A stretch of DNA of 64,000 nt from Marinococcus halotolerans DSM 16375 (GTDB taxonomy: Bacteria; Bacillota; Bacilli; Bacillales; Marinococcaceae). The notes beneath the pieces were generated by a model that did not search any database, was not told the DNA's origin, and saw nothing but the letters and a program-made list of their open reading frames with translations. Within the stretch, counting starts at the first letter, position 1. Each line of letters starts with the position of its first letter. Positions 7,285 through 14,983 of the stretch are shown here, piece after piece. A program made the translations under genes and the position numbers. The stretch covers positions 1-64,000 of the forward strand of contig NZ_ATVM01000001.1 in assembly GCF_000420725.1 (NCBI RefSeq), given 5' to 3'.

Positions 7285-7734
7285 ATGACGGATCGATTAA
7301 AGCAGATTGTCTGGAAGGAAATGCTGAATGAGTATGGAGAAGTGCCGCGTACGCTGCCGGAATTAAATGACAAAGCGGACGGCAATACAGAAATCGCCTG
7401 CCTGCTTCCCTTTTACGTGTATTACTTTCATACGTATGAGTGGCAGGAATACTCGCTGATGACAGAGCGCGCGCTTCCCGGCACGCTGAACCACGCCGCC
7501 TTTATTGCACTCGACACCCCGTCCCTGCAGGCCTCGGCGCAGATGAAGCGGTACTTTTACGGGCTGTCTTTCATCAGCAGGCTCCCGGAGGACGGAGTGA
7601 CGTTGTTTACCCTTGAGGAATGGACGCTGCACGTCTTCCGGAAATACTATTACTTAACGACAAAAGCAGCCCTTCCGGCCGGGGAGGCGAACGCGAAAAG
7701 GTGGTCCGGCACGTGGACCTTCCGGGTGATGTAG
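7285..7734 (+). CDS. Hypothetical protein under likely Fnr control, 149 aa
   Basis: Aromatic-rich, probably helical soluble protein beginning MTDRLKQIVWKEML, with FYVYYFHTYEWQEYS in the middle; no family is recognised. Two in-frame starts both have ribosome-binding sites: 7228 (AAGGAG) and 7285 (AAAGGAG). The later one is preferred because codons between them have low third-position GC, unlike the rest of the gene. It sits downstream of the promoter with the Fnr-type site, so it is probably part of the oxygen-limitation response with the adjacent stress proteins. Confidence 0.7.
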   Translation: MTDRLKQIVWKEMLNEYGEVPRTLPELNDKADGNTEIACLLPFYVYYFHTYEWQEYSLMTERALPGTLNHAAFIALDTPSLQASAQMKRYFYGLSFISRLPEDGVTLFTLEEWTLHVFRKYYYLTTKAALPAGEANAKRWSGTWTFRVM

Positions 7735-7750
7735 ATATGGCCCGCAAAAA

Positions 7751-7764
7751 TGAGAACGTTCTCA
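7751..7764. promoter_or_regulatory. Perfect cre-like palindrome
   Basis: TGAGAACGTTCTCA is fully symmetrical and satisfies the B. subtilis CcpA consensus TGWNANCGNTNWCA at every fixed position. It lies 17 bases after one stop codon and 29 bases before the next start. Confidence 0.6.
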
Positions 7765-7792
7765 AAGCGCCCAAGTAATAAAGGAGGACTGC

Positions 7793-8122
7793 TTGAATAT
7801 GCAGAAGCATCACTACGGATATGCCGGAGAAAGCACGGAAGAGGCAGGAGAAGAAGAGTATATACGGTTTGTGTACATTTTTGACGAGCCGTACCGGCGG
7901 GAGGAGGTACTCTACATCGGCACGAGGGAAAACGTCCGAAAGAGTGCGAGCGTGGATCTTTTAAATATTGAGCTTGCGCTTGCGGACGCTGTGACGGTGG
8001 GGAACCGGACGTTTAAAATTGTCGGAATTGAACGGGTTCCGCCGTTTGAGACGGTATACCGGACGTACCGGGGCGGCATGGTGACGTACTATTTTTCGGA
8101 AGCGGATCTGCCGCTGTCCTGA
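7793..8122 (+). CDS. Hypothetical protein, 109 aa
   Basis: Starts at TTG 7793 or ATG 7799 after AAAGGAGGA; spacing favours the TTG. The product is beta-rich by eye (YIRFVYIFDEPY, RTFKIVGIERV, GGMVTYYFSEADL) and cytoplasmic. No domain is recognised. It lies between an Fnr-linked gene and a tandem UspA gene on the same strand, with a perfect cre-like palindrome just upstream, so catabolite control of this gene, and perhaps of the following UspA gene, is plausible. Confidence 0.65.
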   Translation: MNMQKHHYGYAGESTEEAGEEEYIRFVYIFDEPYRREEVLYIGTRENVRKSASVDLLNIELALADAVTVGNRTFKIVGIERVPPFETVYRTYRGGMVTYYFSEADLPLS

Positions 8123-8167
8123 AGGCAGGAAACATAACAGAAAATAAACGTACAGAGGAGATGCGAT

Positions 8168-9052
8168 ATGTATAAAACCATTCTTGCTGCAGTGGACCGT
8201 TCTGAGGAAGCAAAACGGGCAGCCCGGACCGCTGTCATGCTTGCCGGCCGTTTTGAGGCTACGCTTGTTTTTGCGCATGTAGTGAACGAACGGGATTTCA
8301 GCGCGTTTCAGTATTACGTGCCGTCCGCCTGGGAGGAAACGAAAAAAACGAACGAGGCGATGCTGCAGCAGTTTACAGCCGAAGCCGAAAGCGGGGGAGT
8401 GACGAAGGTGGAGACGGTGCTGCGCTCCGGTGCTCCTAAGTCAATGGTTCCAAAGGAGCTCGCCCCGGAGTTTGCGGCTGACCTGATCGTGACCGGGGCC
8501 TCCGGGATGGGTACCGTGGAAAAACTGGTGATGGGGAGCGTGTCGAGCGGCATCCTCCGCCGGGCCAGGGAGGACGTGCTCATCGTCCGGAAGGAAGACG
8601 CCGGTGCCTATAAAAAAATTCTGATAGCCGTGGACGGCTCTGAGGAGGCGGGGCTCGCATTTGAAAAAGGCGTCCAGCTTGCGCTGCAGACGGGGGCGGA
8701 ACTGTTTATTGTGCACGTATTTAATTCGTATCTGCTGTATTCCACCTCCCTGAACGCCCATATTCTGAAAACGATCGAGGACGATGACCGGAAAATGCTG
8801 GAGGATTATAAAGCAGAAGCAGAGCGTCTCGGTGTTGCAGACGTAACGACGTCGCTGCTCTACGGGGCGGCCAAGCTGATTATTCCACAGGAATATGCCG
8901 TGCAGCACGAAATTGACCTGATCGTAAGCGGCGCGTCCGGAAGGAACAGGACGGAGCGGCTGTTGCTCGGAAGTGTGGCGGAGGGAATTGCCCACCGGGC
9001 GATCTGTGACGTGCTGGTGGTGCGCCAGCCGCTCGAGCATAGAGAGCAGTAG
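8168..9052 (+). CDS. Universal stress protein, tandem UspA domains
   Basis: 294 residues with two UspA domains (about 1-142 and 147-290). They contain ILAAVDRSEEAKRA and ILIAVDGSEEAGLA starts, and nucleotide-loop patterns GASGMGTVEKLVMGS and GASGRNRTERLLLGS. ATG with AGAGGAG upstream. It is a paralogue of the gene at 6207-7100. Its stop lies 2 bases from the end of the convergent regulator gene, leaving no room for a terminator, so the two transcripts probably overlap. Confidence 0.9.
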   Translation: MYKTILAAVDRSEEAKRAARTAVMLAGRFEATLVFAHVVNERDFSAFQYYVPSAWEETKKTNEAMLQQFTAEAESGGVTKVETVLRSGAPKSMVPKELAPEFAADLIVTGASGMGTVEKLVMGSVSSGILRRAREDVLIVRKEDAGAYKKILIAVDGSEEAGLAFEKGVQLALQTGAELFIVHVFNSYLLYSTSLNAHILKTIEDDDRKMLEDYKAEAERLGVADVTTSLLYGAAKLIIPQEYAVQHEIDLIVSGASGRNRTERLLLGSVAEGIAHRAICDVLVVRQPLEHREQ

Positions 9053-9054
9053 GG

Positions 9055-9678
9055 CTATTTTCTGGAATGAATCAGCCCGGTTTGATAGGCGTACTCCACG
9101 AGCTCCTTGCGGGTTTTCATTGCGAGCTTTTCCATTAAATTGGTGCGGTGGGCCTCCACGGTTTTAACACTGATCACGAGCGTATCGGCAATTTCTTTAT
9201 TGGCGTAGCCAAGCGTTATATAATAAAGCACCTCCCACTCCCGCGGGGACAGCCGCCTCGGGCTTTGGCCGGCAGACGGGAGGCTTTGGGCCTGCATTAA
9301 GGCCTGGAAGGAAGCAGAGGCGTAGCGGGTGTGCCGGGCGGAGGCCCGGATGGCCCCGTATAAATCGTCCAGGGGATCGGTGTGCAGCAGGCACCCGGTG
9401 GCCGCTCGTTCGTATACCTGCTGCAGAAATGCGGGCGTTTCCTCTCCGGAGACTAAAAACACGGCCGGAAGCAGGGGACGGCTCGCGATCGCCGGAACCA
9501 GCGACAACGTGCCGGCATCAACGATACAGACGGTCCGCGGACTGCCGGACGGAAAAGCATCTGCAGAAGGCCACTCAGCTGCTTCCTTAACGACGGTACA
9601 GTCAGGCGCTTCGTCGAGCAGTGTTCTTAGCGCTTTGCGGTAAATCGGGCGTCTGCTTATTAATACAATCGAAATCAT
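9055..9678 (-). CDS. LuxR/NarL-type regulator with degenerate receiver
   Basis: 207 residues. The C-terminal LuxR HTH is clear at about residues 140-200 (LSPREWEVLYYITLGYANKEIADTL, then SVKTVEAHRTNLMEKL). The N-terminal part has receiver-like layout with an Asp in CIVDAG, but the usual acidic pair after strand 1 is replaced by Ser-Arg-Arg (VLISRRP). Phosphorylation by a kinase is therefore doubtful, and no kinase gene is adjacent. It is probably a transcription regulator for the stress cluster; its target is unknown. Divergent from fnr. Confidence 0.85.
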   Translation of the reverse strand: MISIVLISRRPIYRKALRTLLDEAPDCTVVKEAAEWPSADAFPSGSPRTVCIVDAGTLSLVPAIASRPLLPAVFLVSGEETPAFLQQVYERAATGCLLHTDPLDDLYGAIRASARHTRYASASFQALMQAQSLPSAGQSPRRLSPREWEVLYYITLGYANKEIADTLVISVKTVEAHRTNLMEKLAMKTRKELVEYAYQTGLIHSRK

Positions 9679-9785
9679 ACAGTCACCTTCTTATGCATGG
9701 TTAGGCATTCATACAATCAGGCGCTTCGGGAACTCCTGCCCAGAGGATTAACCACGAAGTGTTAAAAAAGCAGGAAAAAATAATT

Positions 9786-9844
9786 AAGGGTTTTCCCTTA
9801 TATTTTTTAAAAATACCCTTTGATAGTATCATGGTAATACTATC
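9786..9844. promoter_or_regulatory. fnr: Two inverted repeats in the fnr upstream region
   Basis: AAGGG-TTTT-CCCTT (9786-9799) and GATAGTAT (9822-9829) / ATACTATC (9837-9844). The second is a perfect 8-bp dyad ending directly before the ribosome-binding site. They could be operators or a leader hairpin that affects translation. Confidence 0.45.
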
Positions 9845-9860
9845 GAAGGAGATGGAAATA

Positions 9861-10601
9861 ATGAGCAGGCCCCTTCAAAGTCTTCCAGTGCACGAGAAAC
9901 CGGGCGGATCTTTTGCGAGTATGCTGTCACCTGAAGAATTTGACCGTTTCCAGGCGCGCACGCAGCCGGTGCACAAACGGGCCGGCACGTACCTGTATTT
10001 AGAAGGAGACCCTTCTGATTATTTCTATTTTCTCTACAACGGAACCGTGAAAATTCAAAAAAGCACAAGCGACGGCAAGGAACTGACGATCACGCTGCTC
10101 GGGAGCGGAGATCTGGCCGGTGAATACGGCAATCTGAACGCGGTGCGCCATGATTTTTCCGCGAAAGTCGCCACCGACAGCCTGGTCGGCGCTATTAAAA
10201 AAACACAAATCGAAGCATTGATTAAAGAGTCCGGCACCTTTTCCCTGAAAATGATGCAGTGGATGGGCAGCAATACGTTAAAGGAACAGTCGAAATTCCG
10301 GGATCTGCTGCTGTACGGGAAAAACGGCGCCCTCGCTTCAACGCTGATCCGGCTCAGCACCACGTACGGCGCCGGTACGGAGAATGGGACCGTACTGCAG
10401 CTGAAGCTCACGAACGCCGATCTCGGGGAATACATCGGATTGTCGAGAGAGGGTGTGAACCGCTGCCTGAATGAGTGGAAAAAGGCCGGCGTCCTCTCCT
10501 ATGAGAACGGCCGCATTGTTATTCACGACATGCTTTATCTGCGAGAGCTGTGCAACTGCCCGCTGCACAACCTCTGCTCGAGCGAAATATGCCGTCTGTA
10601 A
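9861..10601 (+). CDS. fnr: Fnr-type oxygen-sensing regulator (Crp/Fnr family)
   Basis: 246 residues from the ATG that follows GAAGGAG; longer in-frame starts cross the upstream dyads. There is a cyclic-nucleotide-binding-like beta domain (about 20-150), then a winged helix with recognition segment LSREGVNRCL. The R-E-x3-R pattern matches Crp and predicts TGTGA half-sites, exactly as found at 7165. The C-terminus has four cysteines (231, 233, 239, 244), like the C-terminal iron-sulfur ligands of B. subtilis Fnr rather than the N-terminal cluster of E. coli FNR. It probably activates anaerobic genes, including the neighbouring uspA promoters. Confidence 0.88.
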   Translation: MSRPLQSLPVHEKPGGSFASMLSPEEFDRFQARTQPVHKRAGTYLYLEGDPSDYFYFLYNGTVKIQKSTSDGKELTITLLGSGDLAGEYGNLNAVRHDFSAKVATDSLVGAIKKTQIEALIKESGTFSLKMMQWMGSNTLKEQSKFRDLLLYGKNGALASTLIRLSTTYGAGTENGTVLQLKLTNADLGEYIGLSREGVNRCLNEWKKAGVLSYENGRIVIHDMLYLRELCNCPLHNLCSSEICRL

Positions 10602-10613
10602 TGATGTGAATTT

Positions 10614-10646
10614 CCCCGGAAGCCTCTTTCAGGCCCCGGGGTTTTA
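10614..10646 (+). terminator. Terminator after fnr
   Basis: CCCCGG ... CCGGGG stem with internal AGCCT/AGGC pairing, followed by four T. It lies between the convergent fnr and uspA genes. Confidence 0.7.
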
Positions 10647-10660
10647 TCATGTTTACCGGA

Positions 10661-11095
10661 CTATAACCGTACGACCATCACGCTGCAGTCGGCATTTTTT
10701 GTAATGTGCTCGGACACGCTGCCAAGAAAAATCTTCTCGACGGCATTTAAGCCAGTCGCACCCGTGACAATTAAATCGACGTTGTATTTTGGCACAAGAT
10801 CGCGTGGAATGGCTGTTTTTGGCGATCCGTATTCGATGTCAGCCACCACGTCCGTGATGCCAAACTCTTCTGCCTGCTTTTTATATTTATCAAGCAGCTG
10901 GCGTGCATCATCCTCTACATTACTGATAACGGTGGAATCGTAATTGCTCATCGGCCGGTAGGCATTACGGTTGATCACCTGGGTGATCACAAGCTGCGAC
11001 CCCTGGGCTTTAGCAATCGGAAGAGCAGTTTCAAACGCGTAATCGGCTTCCTCGGAACCATCTACGGCAACTAAAATAACGTCCATGGTATGCAT
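10661..11095 (-). CDS. Universal stress protein, single UspA domain
   Basis: 144 residues, one UspA domain: VILVAVDGSEEADYAF at the start and the nucleotide loop GATGLNAVEKIFLGSVSEH near the end. AGGAGG lies 6 bases before the ATG. This third UspA gene ends convergently with fnr. It is likely a dimeric nucleotide-binding stress protein, with the same anaerobic or starvation context as its paralogues, although no exact Fnr box is found in its own upstream region. Confidence 0.9.
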   Translation of the reverse strand: MHTMDVILVAVDGSEEADYAFETALPIAKAQGSQLVITQVINRNAYRPMSNYDSTVISNVEDDARQLLDKYKKQAEEFGITDVVADIEYGSPKTAIPRDLVPKYNVDLIVTGATGLNAVEKIFLGSVSEHITKNADCSVMVVRL

Positions 11096-11254
11096 GATTT
11101 GCCTCCTAAAGAAATAATTGTGTTTCCACTCGTTTACTTCTAGTTATTATATGCATTTTCCTGTTTTCCGGGAGCTGAAAATTCCACATTGACCGATTAA
11201 GACAGGTGACTGCCGGGAATTACACCAGTAGACTTTTCCGGGAGGTGTTTAAAC

Positions 11255-11608
11255 ATGCTGAGCGTTACCTCGGCAGAAACAGATCGTATAATCGAGATTG
11301 AAATCAGCGGAAAGCTGACAGAAGAGGATTATGAAACATTCCGGAAGTGGTTTCATTCTGTGAAGCAGGACGAAACTCCGATTAATCTGCTTGCGGTGGC
11401 GGGCGACTGGAAGGGCATGACGCCCCAGGCGATTGTAGAGGATCTGAAATGGCTGAGACGCATAAATGAATTTCAAAAAATGGCAATTGTCAGTGATGAA
11501 AAAGGCATGAAAGCAGTGGAAACCTTCAGTAAGCTTATGCCTGGAATCGAAACAAAGCACTTCGGGCAGACAGAAAAGATAGAGGCACGTGAATGGCTGG
11601 GGCAATAA
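11255..11608 (+). CDS. SpoIIAA/STAS-like protein, 117 aa
   Basis: Begins MLSVTSAETDRIIEIEISGKLTEEDYETF, which matches the start of the SpoIIAA-like STAS family (DUF3478 type); the middle (PINLLAVAGDWKGMT) and MAIVSDEKGM also fit. These small proteins resemble anti-sigma-factor antagonists but usually lack partner kinases and have no proven role. GGGAGGTG precedes the ATG. Next on the strand is a 66-aa gene 33 bases downstream, probably co-transcribed. Confidence 0.75.
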   Translation: MLSVTSAETDRIIEIEISGKLTEEDYETFRKWFHSVKQDETPINLLAVAGDWKGMTPQAIVEDLKWLRRINEFQKMAIVSDEKGMKAVETFSKLMPGIETKHFGQTEKIEAREWLGQ

Positions 11609-11641
11609 TCCCCGGGCCGTAAAAAGAAAGGAGCTTTCAGC

Positions 11642-11842
11642 ATGAGTGAAGCAACCGTGAAACTCGCTGTACAGGGAGAAAACGAGATCAGAAAAGAACA
11701 GAAAACAAGCTTTATCCCCCGCATCGGTGAAACTATAGCCCTCGAACCGGACGAAAAATTCCGGGTGATTGATATAGAGTATACAATGTTTGGGGAAAAC
11801 GCGGCGACTACAGAGGTAGTAGCACTAGTGAAAAGATTGTAA
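11642..11842 (+). CDS. Small hypothetical protein, 66 aa
   Basis: ATG after AAAGGAG. Beta-rich by eye (KTSFIPRIGETIAL, KFRVIDIEYTMF, TEVVALVKRL), suggesting a small barrel. No family recognised. It follows the STAS-like gene closely and is closed by a terminator 9 bases after its stop, so the two probably form a short operon. Confidence 0.65.
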   Translation: MSEATVKLAVQGENEIRKEQKTSFIPRIGETIALEPDEKFRVIDIEYTMFGENAATTEVVALVKRL

Positions 11843-11851
11843 AAGCCGGCA

Positions 11852-11876
11852 GCGTCTCTGGGAAGAGACGCTTTTC
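11852..11876 (+). terminator. Rho-independent terminator
   Basis: GCGTCTCT-GGGA-AGAGACGC perfect stem followed by TTTT. Confidence 0.85.
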
Positions 11877-12006
11877 GTTTAATGCATAATATAATTATGT
11901 TAACTGAAAAATATCTTAAAGCGAAGCAGAAAAAGGATTACGACCGCAGTAAAAGCGGGTAAAAGGGATTAACGACCATGATGCGTACGTTAAAGGAGGG
12001 ATCGCC

Positions 12007-12234
12007 GTGAATAAAAAGCAGAAAAAGCAGCTGGACAGGCTGATTATTGATTATCTGAAGGACCGGGGAAAATCTCATGAGCTGAAGGTGGCAGACGAGC
12101 TGTCGGAGCGGTTTGAAGGAAAGCTGCATGCTGCTACCGTACTGGTCAGAATTGACCGGATGAAAAAAAGCAACGAATTGCGGCATGAGGCCAAAGCTGT
12201 GCACGATACAATCGTCTGGGCAAAAAAACTGTAG
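12007..12234 (+). CDS. Small basic helical protein, 75 aa
   Basis: GTG start 9 bases after AAGGAGGG. Very lysine-rich start (MNKKQKKQLDRLIIDYL), then helices (HELKVADELSERFEG, HAATVLVRIDRMKKSNELR), consistent with a small winged-helix or other nucleic-acid-binding fold. Not recognised as a known family. It lies at the left of the small-gene island, where most other products are acidic; its basic charge makes it a candidate regulator. Confidence 0.6.
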   Translation: MNKKQKKQLDRLIIDYLKDRGKSHELKVADELSERFEGKLHAATVLVRIDRMKKSNELRHEAKAVHDTIVWAKKL

Positions 12235-12356
12235 TTTCATTCATAAAAAACGAGGATCCTGGTTTTTAACCCGGTCAGAACGGGGAAAGACGAGAATAGA
12301 AAGAACGGCAGACGGAAGCTGCACTGCCGCACAGCATGTGGAGGAGGACTCTGGTA

Positions 12357-12635
12357 ATGGAGAAACTGGAATTCCAATTTATAACGGTCGATAAACGGGG
12401 AGAAATCCCGATAGAAAGCGGCATATTGACTATCGAAAACGACAATACATGGCAGGCGGAATTAATTAATTTCACCGGCGGCATGGAGCTGTTCTCCGAT
12501 CAGGGCAATGAGTTCCGCATTAAGGATAACAGCCTGGTGGAGTACGAAGGAAAAGGCAGGGCGTCGAAAGCAGGCGATGAAGACTCGGAAGGAAATATAA
12601 TCATTAAAGGCCAGGGGAAAATTAGCAAGTACTAA
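12357..12635 (+). CDS. Hypothetical protein, 92 aa
   Basis: ATG at 12357 chosen because GGAGGAGG lies at the right distance; the in-frame start 21 bases upstream lacks this. The protein appears all-beta (LEFQFITVDKRGEI, GILTIENDNTWQAEL, NIIIKGQGKISKY) and acidic, with no signal peptide. No family recognised. Independent unit with its own terminator. Confidence 0.65.
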   Translation: MEKLEFQFITVDKRGEIPIESGILTIENDNTWQAELINFTGGMELFSDQGNEFRIKDNSLVEYEGKGRASKAGDEDSEGNIIIKGQGKISKY

Positions 12636-12638
12636 TAA

Positions 12639-12663
12639 AGCATCCCGGACGGGGTGCTTTTTC
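12639..12663 (+). terminator. Rho-independent terminator
   Basis: AGCATCCCG / CGGGGTGCT stem followed by a T-run. It belongs to the recurrent AGCATCC/GGGTGCT stem family of this window. Confidence 0.8.
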
Positions 12664-12699
12664 AATGAATACGTCGGACGCAGAGGAGGAACGACTTGT

Positions 12700-13017
12700 A
12701 TGGACACGTATTATGAACACCCGGAATACCGTCCGTTTTTTCCAAATGCCCTGAACGCTGCGCATTCCATCGAGATACTGGATTTCGACGGGCTGGCCCT
12801 GCTTATCCAGATGACCGATGAGGCAGTAAATTCACCGCACCGGCCGGACAGGGACAACCTGCTGCACTGGCTGTGGGACACCGGCGTCGGCTATCTGGAG
12901 AAAAATGATCCCGGCGAGCGCCAGCGGATGGTGATTACAGAAGCAGATCTTGAAAACGGGAAATTGATTACCTCCTATGAAGATCTTCTGAAAGAATTCG
13001 AAGGGTCCGGGTACTAA
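12700..13017 (+). CDS. WLW-family small protein, copy 1 (105 aa)
   Basis: ATG shortly after GAGGAGG. Shares with the genes at 16390 and 18657 the order: a beta strand ending in a run such as LALLIQMT followed by Ala-containing helix; WLWDTG at residues 57-62; YLE; a strand RMVITEADLENGKLIT; and a C-terminal SYEDLLKEF. I recognise no described domain. Acidic, cytoplasmic, no membrane segment. Copies are diverged, so the duplications are old. The next gene follows after 36 bases and may be co-transcribed. Confidence 0.7.
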   Translation: MDTYYEHPEYRPFFPNALNAAHSIEILDFDGLALLIQMTDEAVNSPHRPDRDNLLHWLWDTGVGYLEKNDPGERQRMVITEADLENGKLITSYEDLLKEFEGSGY

Positions 13018-13053
13018 ACAGCAGAGTAAAAAAAGTTTCCCCAGGAGGTAAAT

Positions 13054-13383
13054 ATGTCATTTCGAAATTCTATAGGAAAAAATGTTAGAATTGCTCTTGC
13101 AGATATAGCCAAAGAAGATAAAGTACTGCAATTAATTTTGGCGCCTAAAACGATGGAAAAATTTATTATCGTAAAAATCGATTCCATCGATGAGATGGGC
13201 ATATGGATCGAACACGAAATAGAAGCTGAGTTCGATGAAGATGAAGACGGAGAAAAGCTGCTGCAGACGCAGCGCGAGAAAAAATTCGTCCGGTCAAAAT
13301 TTCTCATCAAGTGGAACTACATCGAAGGGGCCTATGCGCCGCTTGACGATGACGTAAACAGTAAAATGAAATTCCTGCGATAA
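13054..13383 (+). CDS. Hypothetical protein, 109 aa
   Basis: ATG with AGGAGG at ideal spacing. The product has an N-terminal stretch NSIGKNVRIALADIAK, strands (VLQLILAP, FIIVKIDSIDEMGIWIEHE), a highly acidic loop (EAEFDEDEDGEKL) and a C-terminal KFLIKWNYIEGAYAP. The layout recalls small barrel proteins with an inserted acidic loop, but no family is recognised. More AT-rich than neighbouring genes. It stops 15 bases before the next start, suggesting one transcript with the 149-aa gene. Confidence 0.65.
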   Translation: MSFRNSIGKNVRIALADIAKEDKVLQLILAPKTMEKFIIVKIDSIDEMGIWIEHEIEAEFDEDEDGEKLLQTQREKKFVRSKFLIKWNYIEGAYAPLDDDVNSKMKFLR

Positions 13384-13398
13384 AAGGAGGGGTCTTAC

Positions 13399-13848
13399 AT
13401 GGACAATTGGATTCATCAATTATCAAGCACGGCCCGCCAGAATAAAAAACAGGCGTCCACCGTGGAAGAAGAAAAGCAGATGGAAAGCATACGTGCCTGC
13501 TCCGAGCAGCTGACAGGCATGTTCGATGAATTGATGGGGACCATCAACGGCCGGTCAGACTTAAAAGTGGAAAAGGTAAAAAGCAACAAGCATGTAAAAT
13601 ATTTTTACGGCGTTTCCGAGCTGATCATTGAGTCCGGGGAGATTTTCACCCGTAAAGGCTTTTTGGAAATGAGCTTTAAAATTCGTATTAATGACTCTGC
13701 CTATAACGTCAGCGACGTCAGGCCGCGCAGTGCTTACCTGAAGGACTTAAACTCCTGCAGATGGGAAACGGAAACAGGTGCTGTATTCAGTGAAGAACAG
13801 GCGTCGATATTATTTAAACAGGCACTGCTTCCTTATATTGAAGAATAA
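13399..13848 (+). CDS. Hypothetical protein, 149 aa
   Basis: ATG after AAAAGGAGG. The first 60 residues look helical (WIHQLSSTARQNKKQ, MESIRACSEQLTGMFDELMG); the rest alternates strands and helices (FYGVSELIIESGEIF, LEMSFKIRIN). Cytoplasmic, unknown family. Apparently the last gene of a three-gene transcript (12700, 13054, 13399), followed by a strong terminator. Confidence 0.65.
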   Translation: MDNWIHQLSSTARQNKKQASTVEEEKQMESIRACSEQLTGMFDELMGTINGRSDLKVEKVKSNKHVKYFYGVSELIIESGEIFTRKGFLEMSFKIRINDSAYNVSDVRPRSAYLKDLNSCRWETETGAVFSEEQASILFKQALLPYIEE

Positions 13849-13858
13849 AATCGACATA

Positions 13859-13898
13859 AACAGTCCGGAAAACAACCCGGGCTGTTTTTTTTATTTTT
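13859..13898 (+). terminator. Rho-independent terminator
   Basis: ACAGTCCGG / CCGGGCTGT stem followed by eight T. The 185 bases after it, up to the next gene, are AT-rich with no gene. Confidence 0.85.
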
Positions 13899-14082
13899 TA
13901 AGCGTAGTGTTTTTAATAAAAAAGAAAACAGTGTATTGATGCACAAAAACAACAAAAAAATATACAGTGGGAACACGGGTCGCCCAGGTTAAAAAGCATC
14001 AGAAAATAAATTCCTTAATTTGAAAAATAATAGTACTTTATTACTTGAAATTGAAGTATTATAAAAGAGAGGGGGATAAGCG

Positions 14083-14304
14083 ATGGCTACCGTGTATGTC
14101 AACCGCCATGTTCGTTATGTTCAGGTGCTGTTAAGCGATGAGGGGAGTCTGTTGCACTGTTTAACCTGGGAGACCGATGAAGGATTTGTGTTTGACGTAC
14201 ATGCGCTTGATGACAGCTCGTTTTCCCCTAAGTACGACCGGATCTATATGCCGTTTGACCAGGAAACAATGACGCTCCATGGAAACACATATATTTTATA
14301 TTAA
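14083..14304 (+). CDS. Small hypothetical protein, 73 aa
   Basis: ATG after GAGAGGGGG. Beta-rich sequence VYVNRHVRYVQVLLSD, FVFDVHALDDSSFSP, then LHGNTYILY. Its C-terminal half loosely resembles the protein at 17913 (both have a strand, a Phe-x-Pro loop and a final H/G-x-TY-[IV]-L segment), so the two may be distant relatives. No known family. Own terminator downstream. Confidence 0.6.
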   Translation: MATVYVNRHVRYVQVLLSDEGSLLHCLTWETDEGFVFDVHALDDSSFSPKYDRIYMPFDQETMTLHGNTYILY

Positions 14305-14329
14305 TCATATTTTGGCTGGCAATAAATCA

Positions 14330-14362
14330 AGGGGTGTCCGGAAATGCACGGCACCTCTTTGT
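14330..14362 (+). terminator. Terminator-like hairpin
   Basis: AGGGGTGTCCG / CGGCACCTCT stem with a short T-run. Confidence 0.6.
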
Positions 14363-14552
14363 ATTATTTTATATACATGTTGAATTGATGTATAAAAACT
14401 AAGTGTGTCGTTTGATGTGTTTCTAAATCGATTCATGTTTCTTTTTTTATATACACTTATTCAAAGGACGAATTTTTGTAGTTTTAACAGGGGATGTGTG
14501 CTGAGCATACCGGGCACCATATATTTCCTATACATCGGGAAGTGGGAGTGTT

Positions 14553-14816
14553 ATGCTTTGGGCGGAACAGGAGTTGAAAGGAGCATGCGCTATCTCTCAA
14601 TTTTCTTATGTGATTGATGAAGAAGGAAATGAAGTTTTCGTAGGGACAGAAGAAGACATTAAGGAAAAGTTTCCGGACAGGGAAAAGCATATTTTTAACA
14701 CCGAAGAGGACCTGCTGAAAGGCATACGGGATTTTCGGGAAAATGAACGAATCATATCTGTGGTAAGCGACCTGCCGGTTTTAAATGAACAGTGGAAAAA
14801 CAAAGACAATATGTAA
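14553..14816 (+). CDS. Hypothetical protein, 87 aa
   Basis: ATG preceded by GGGAG. Sequence AISQFSYVIDEEGNEVFVGTEEDIKE looks like a beta-hairpin followed by an acidic helix, then helices FNTEEDLLKGIRDF and a beta-like end RIISVVSDLPVL. Unknown family. The first 14 residues may be spurious, since a TTG at 14574 is another possible start. AT-rich compared with core genes. Confidence 0.5.
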   Translation: MLWAEQELKGACAISQFSYVIDEEGNEVFVGTEEDIKEKFPDREKHIFNTEEDLLKGIRDFRENERIISVVSDLPVLNEQWKNKDNM

Positions 14817-14983
14817 AAACGATTCGCTTATGCCGGAGCAGGCGGGCGTTTTATTTATTACTTAGGTGCGTACCGGACTTTCTTCAGAAAAGTCCGTTTT
14901 TTTTGTCAGGCGGAAGGCTTTTGAAAGCGCTGACGTAGTATAATGAACAAAGTACCTCCCAGTCTTTGTCAGAGAGGAAGATG

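Noticed and set aside
11897-11962. 21-codon ORF (MLTEKYLKAK...)
   Set aside because: No ribosome-binding site and very short.
14405-14617. 70-codon ORF overlapping the 87-aa gene
   Set aside because: Weak start and composition; the overlapping frame at 14553 has a better ribosome-binding site and protein pattern.
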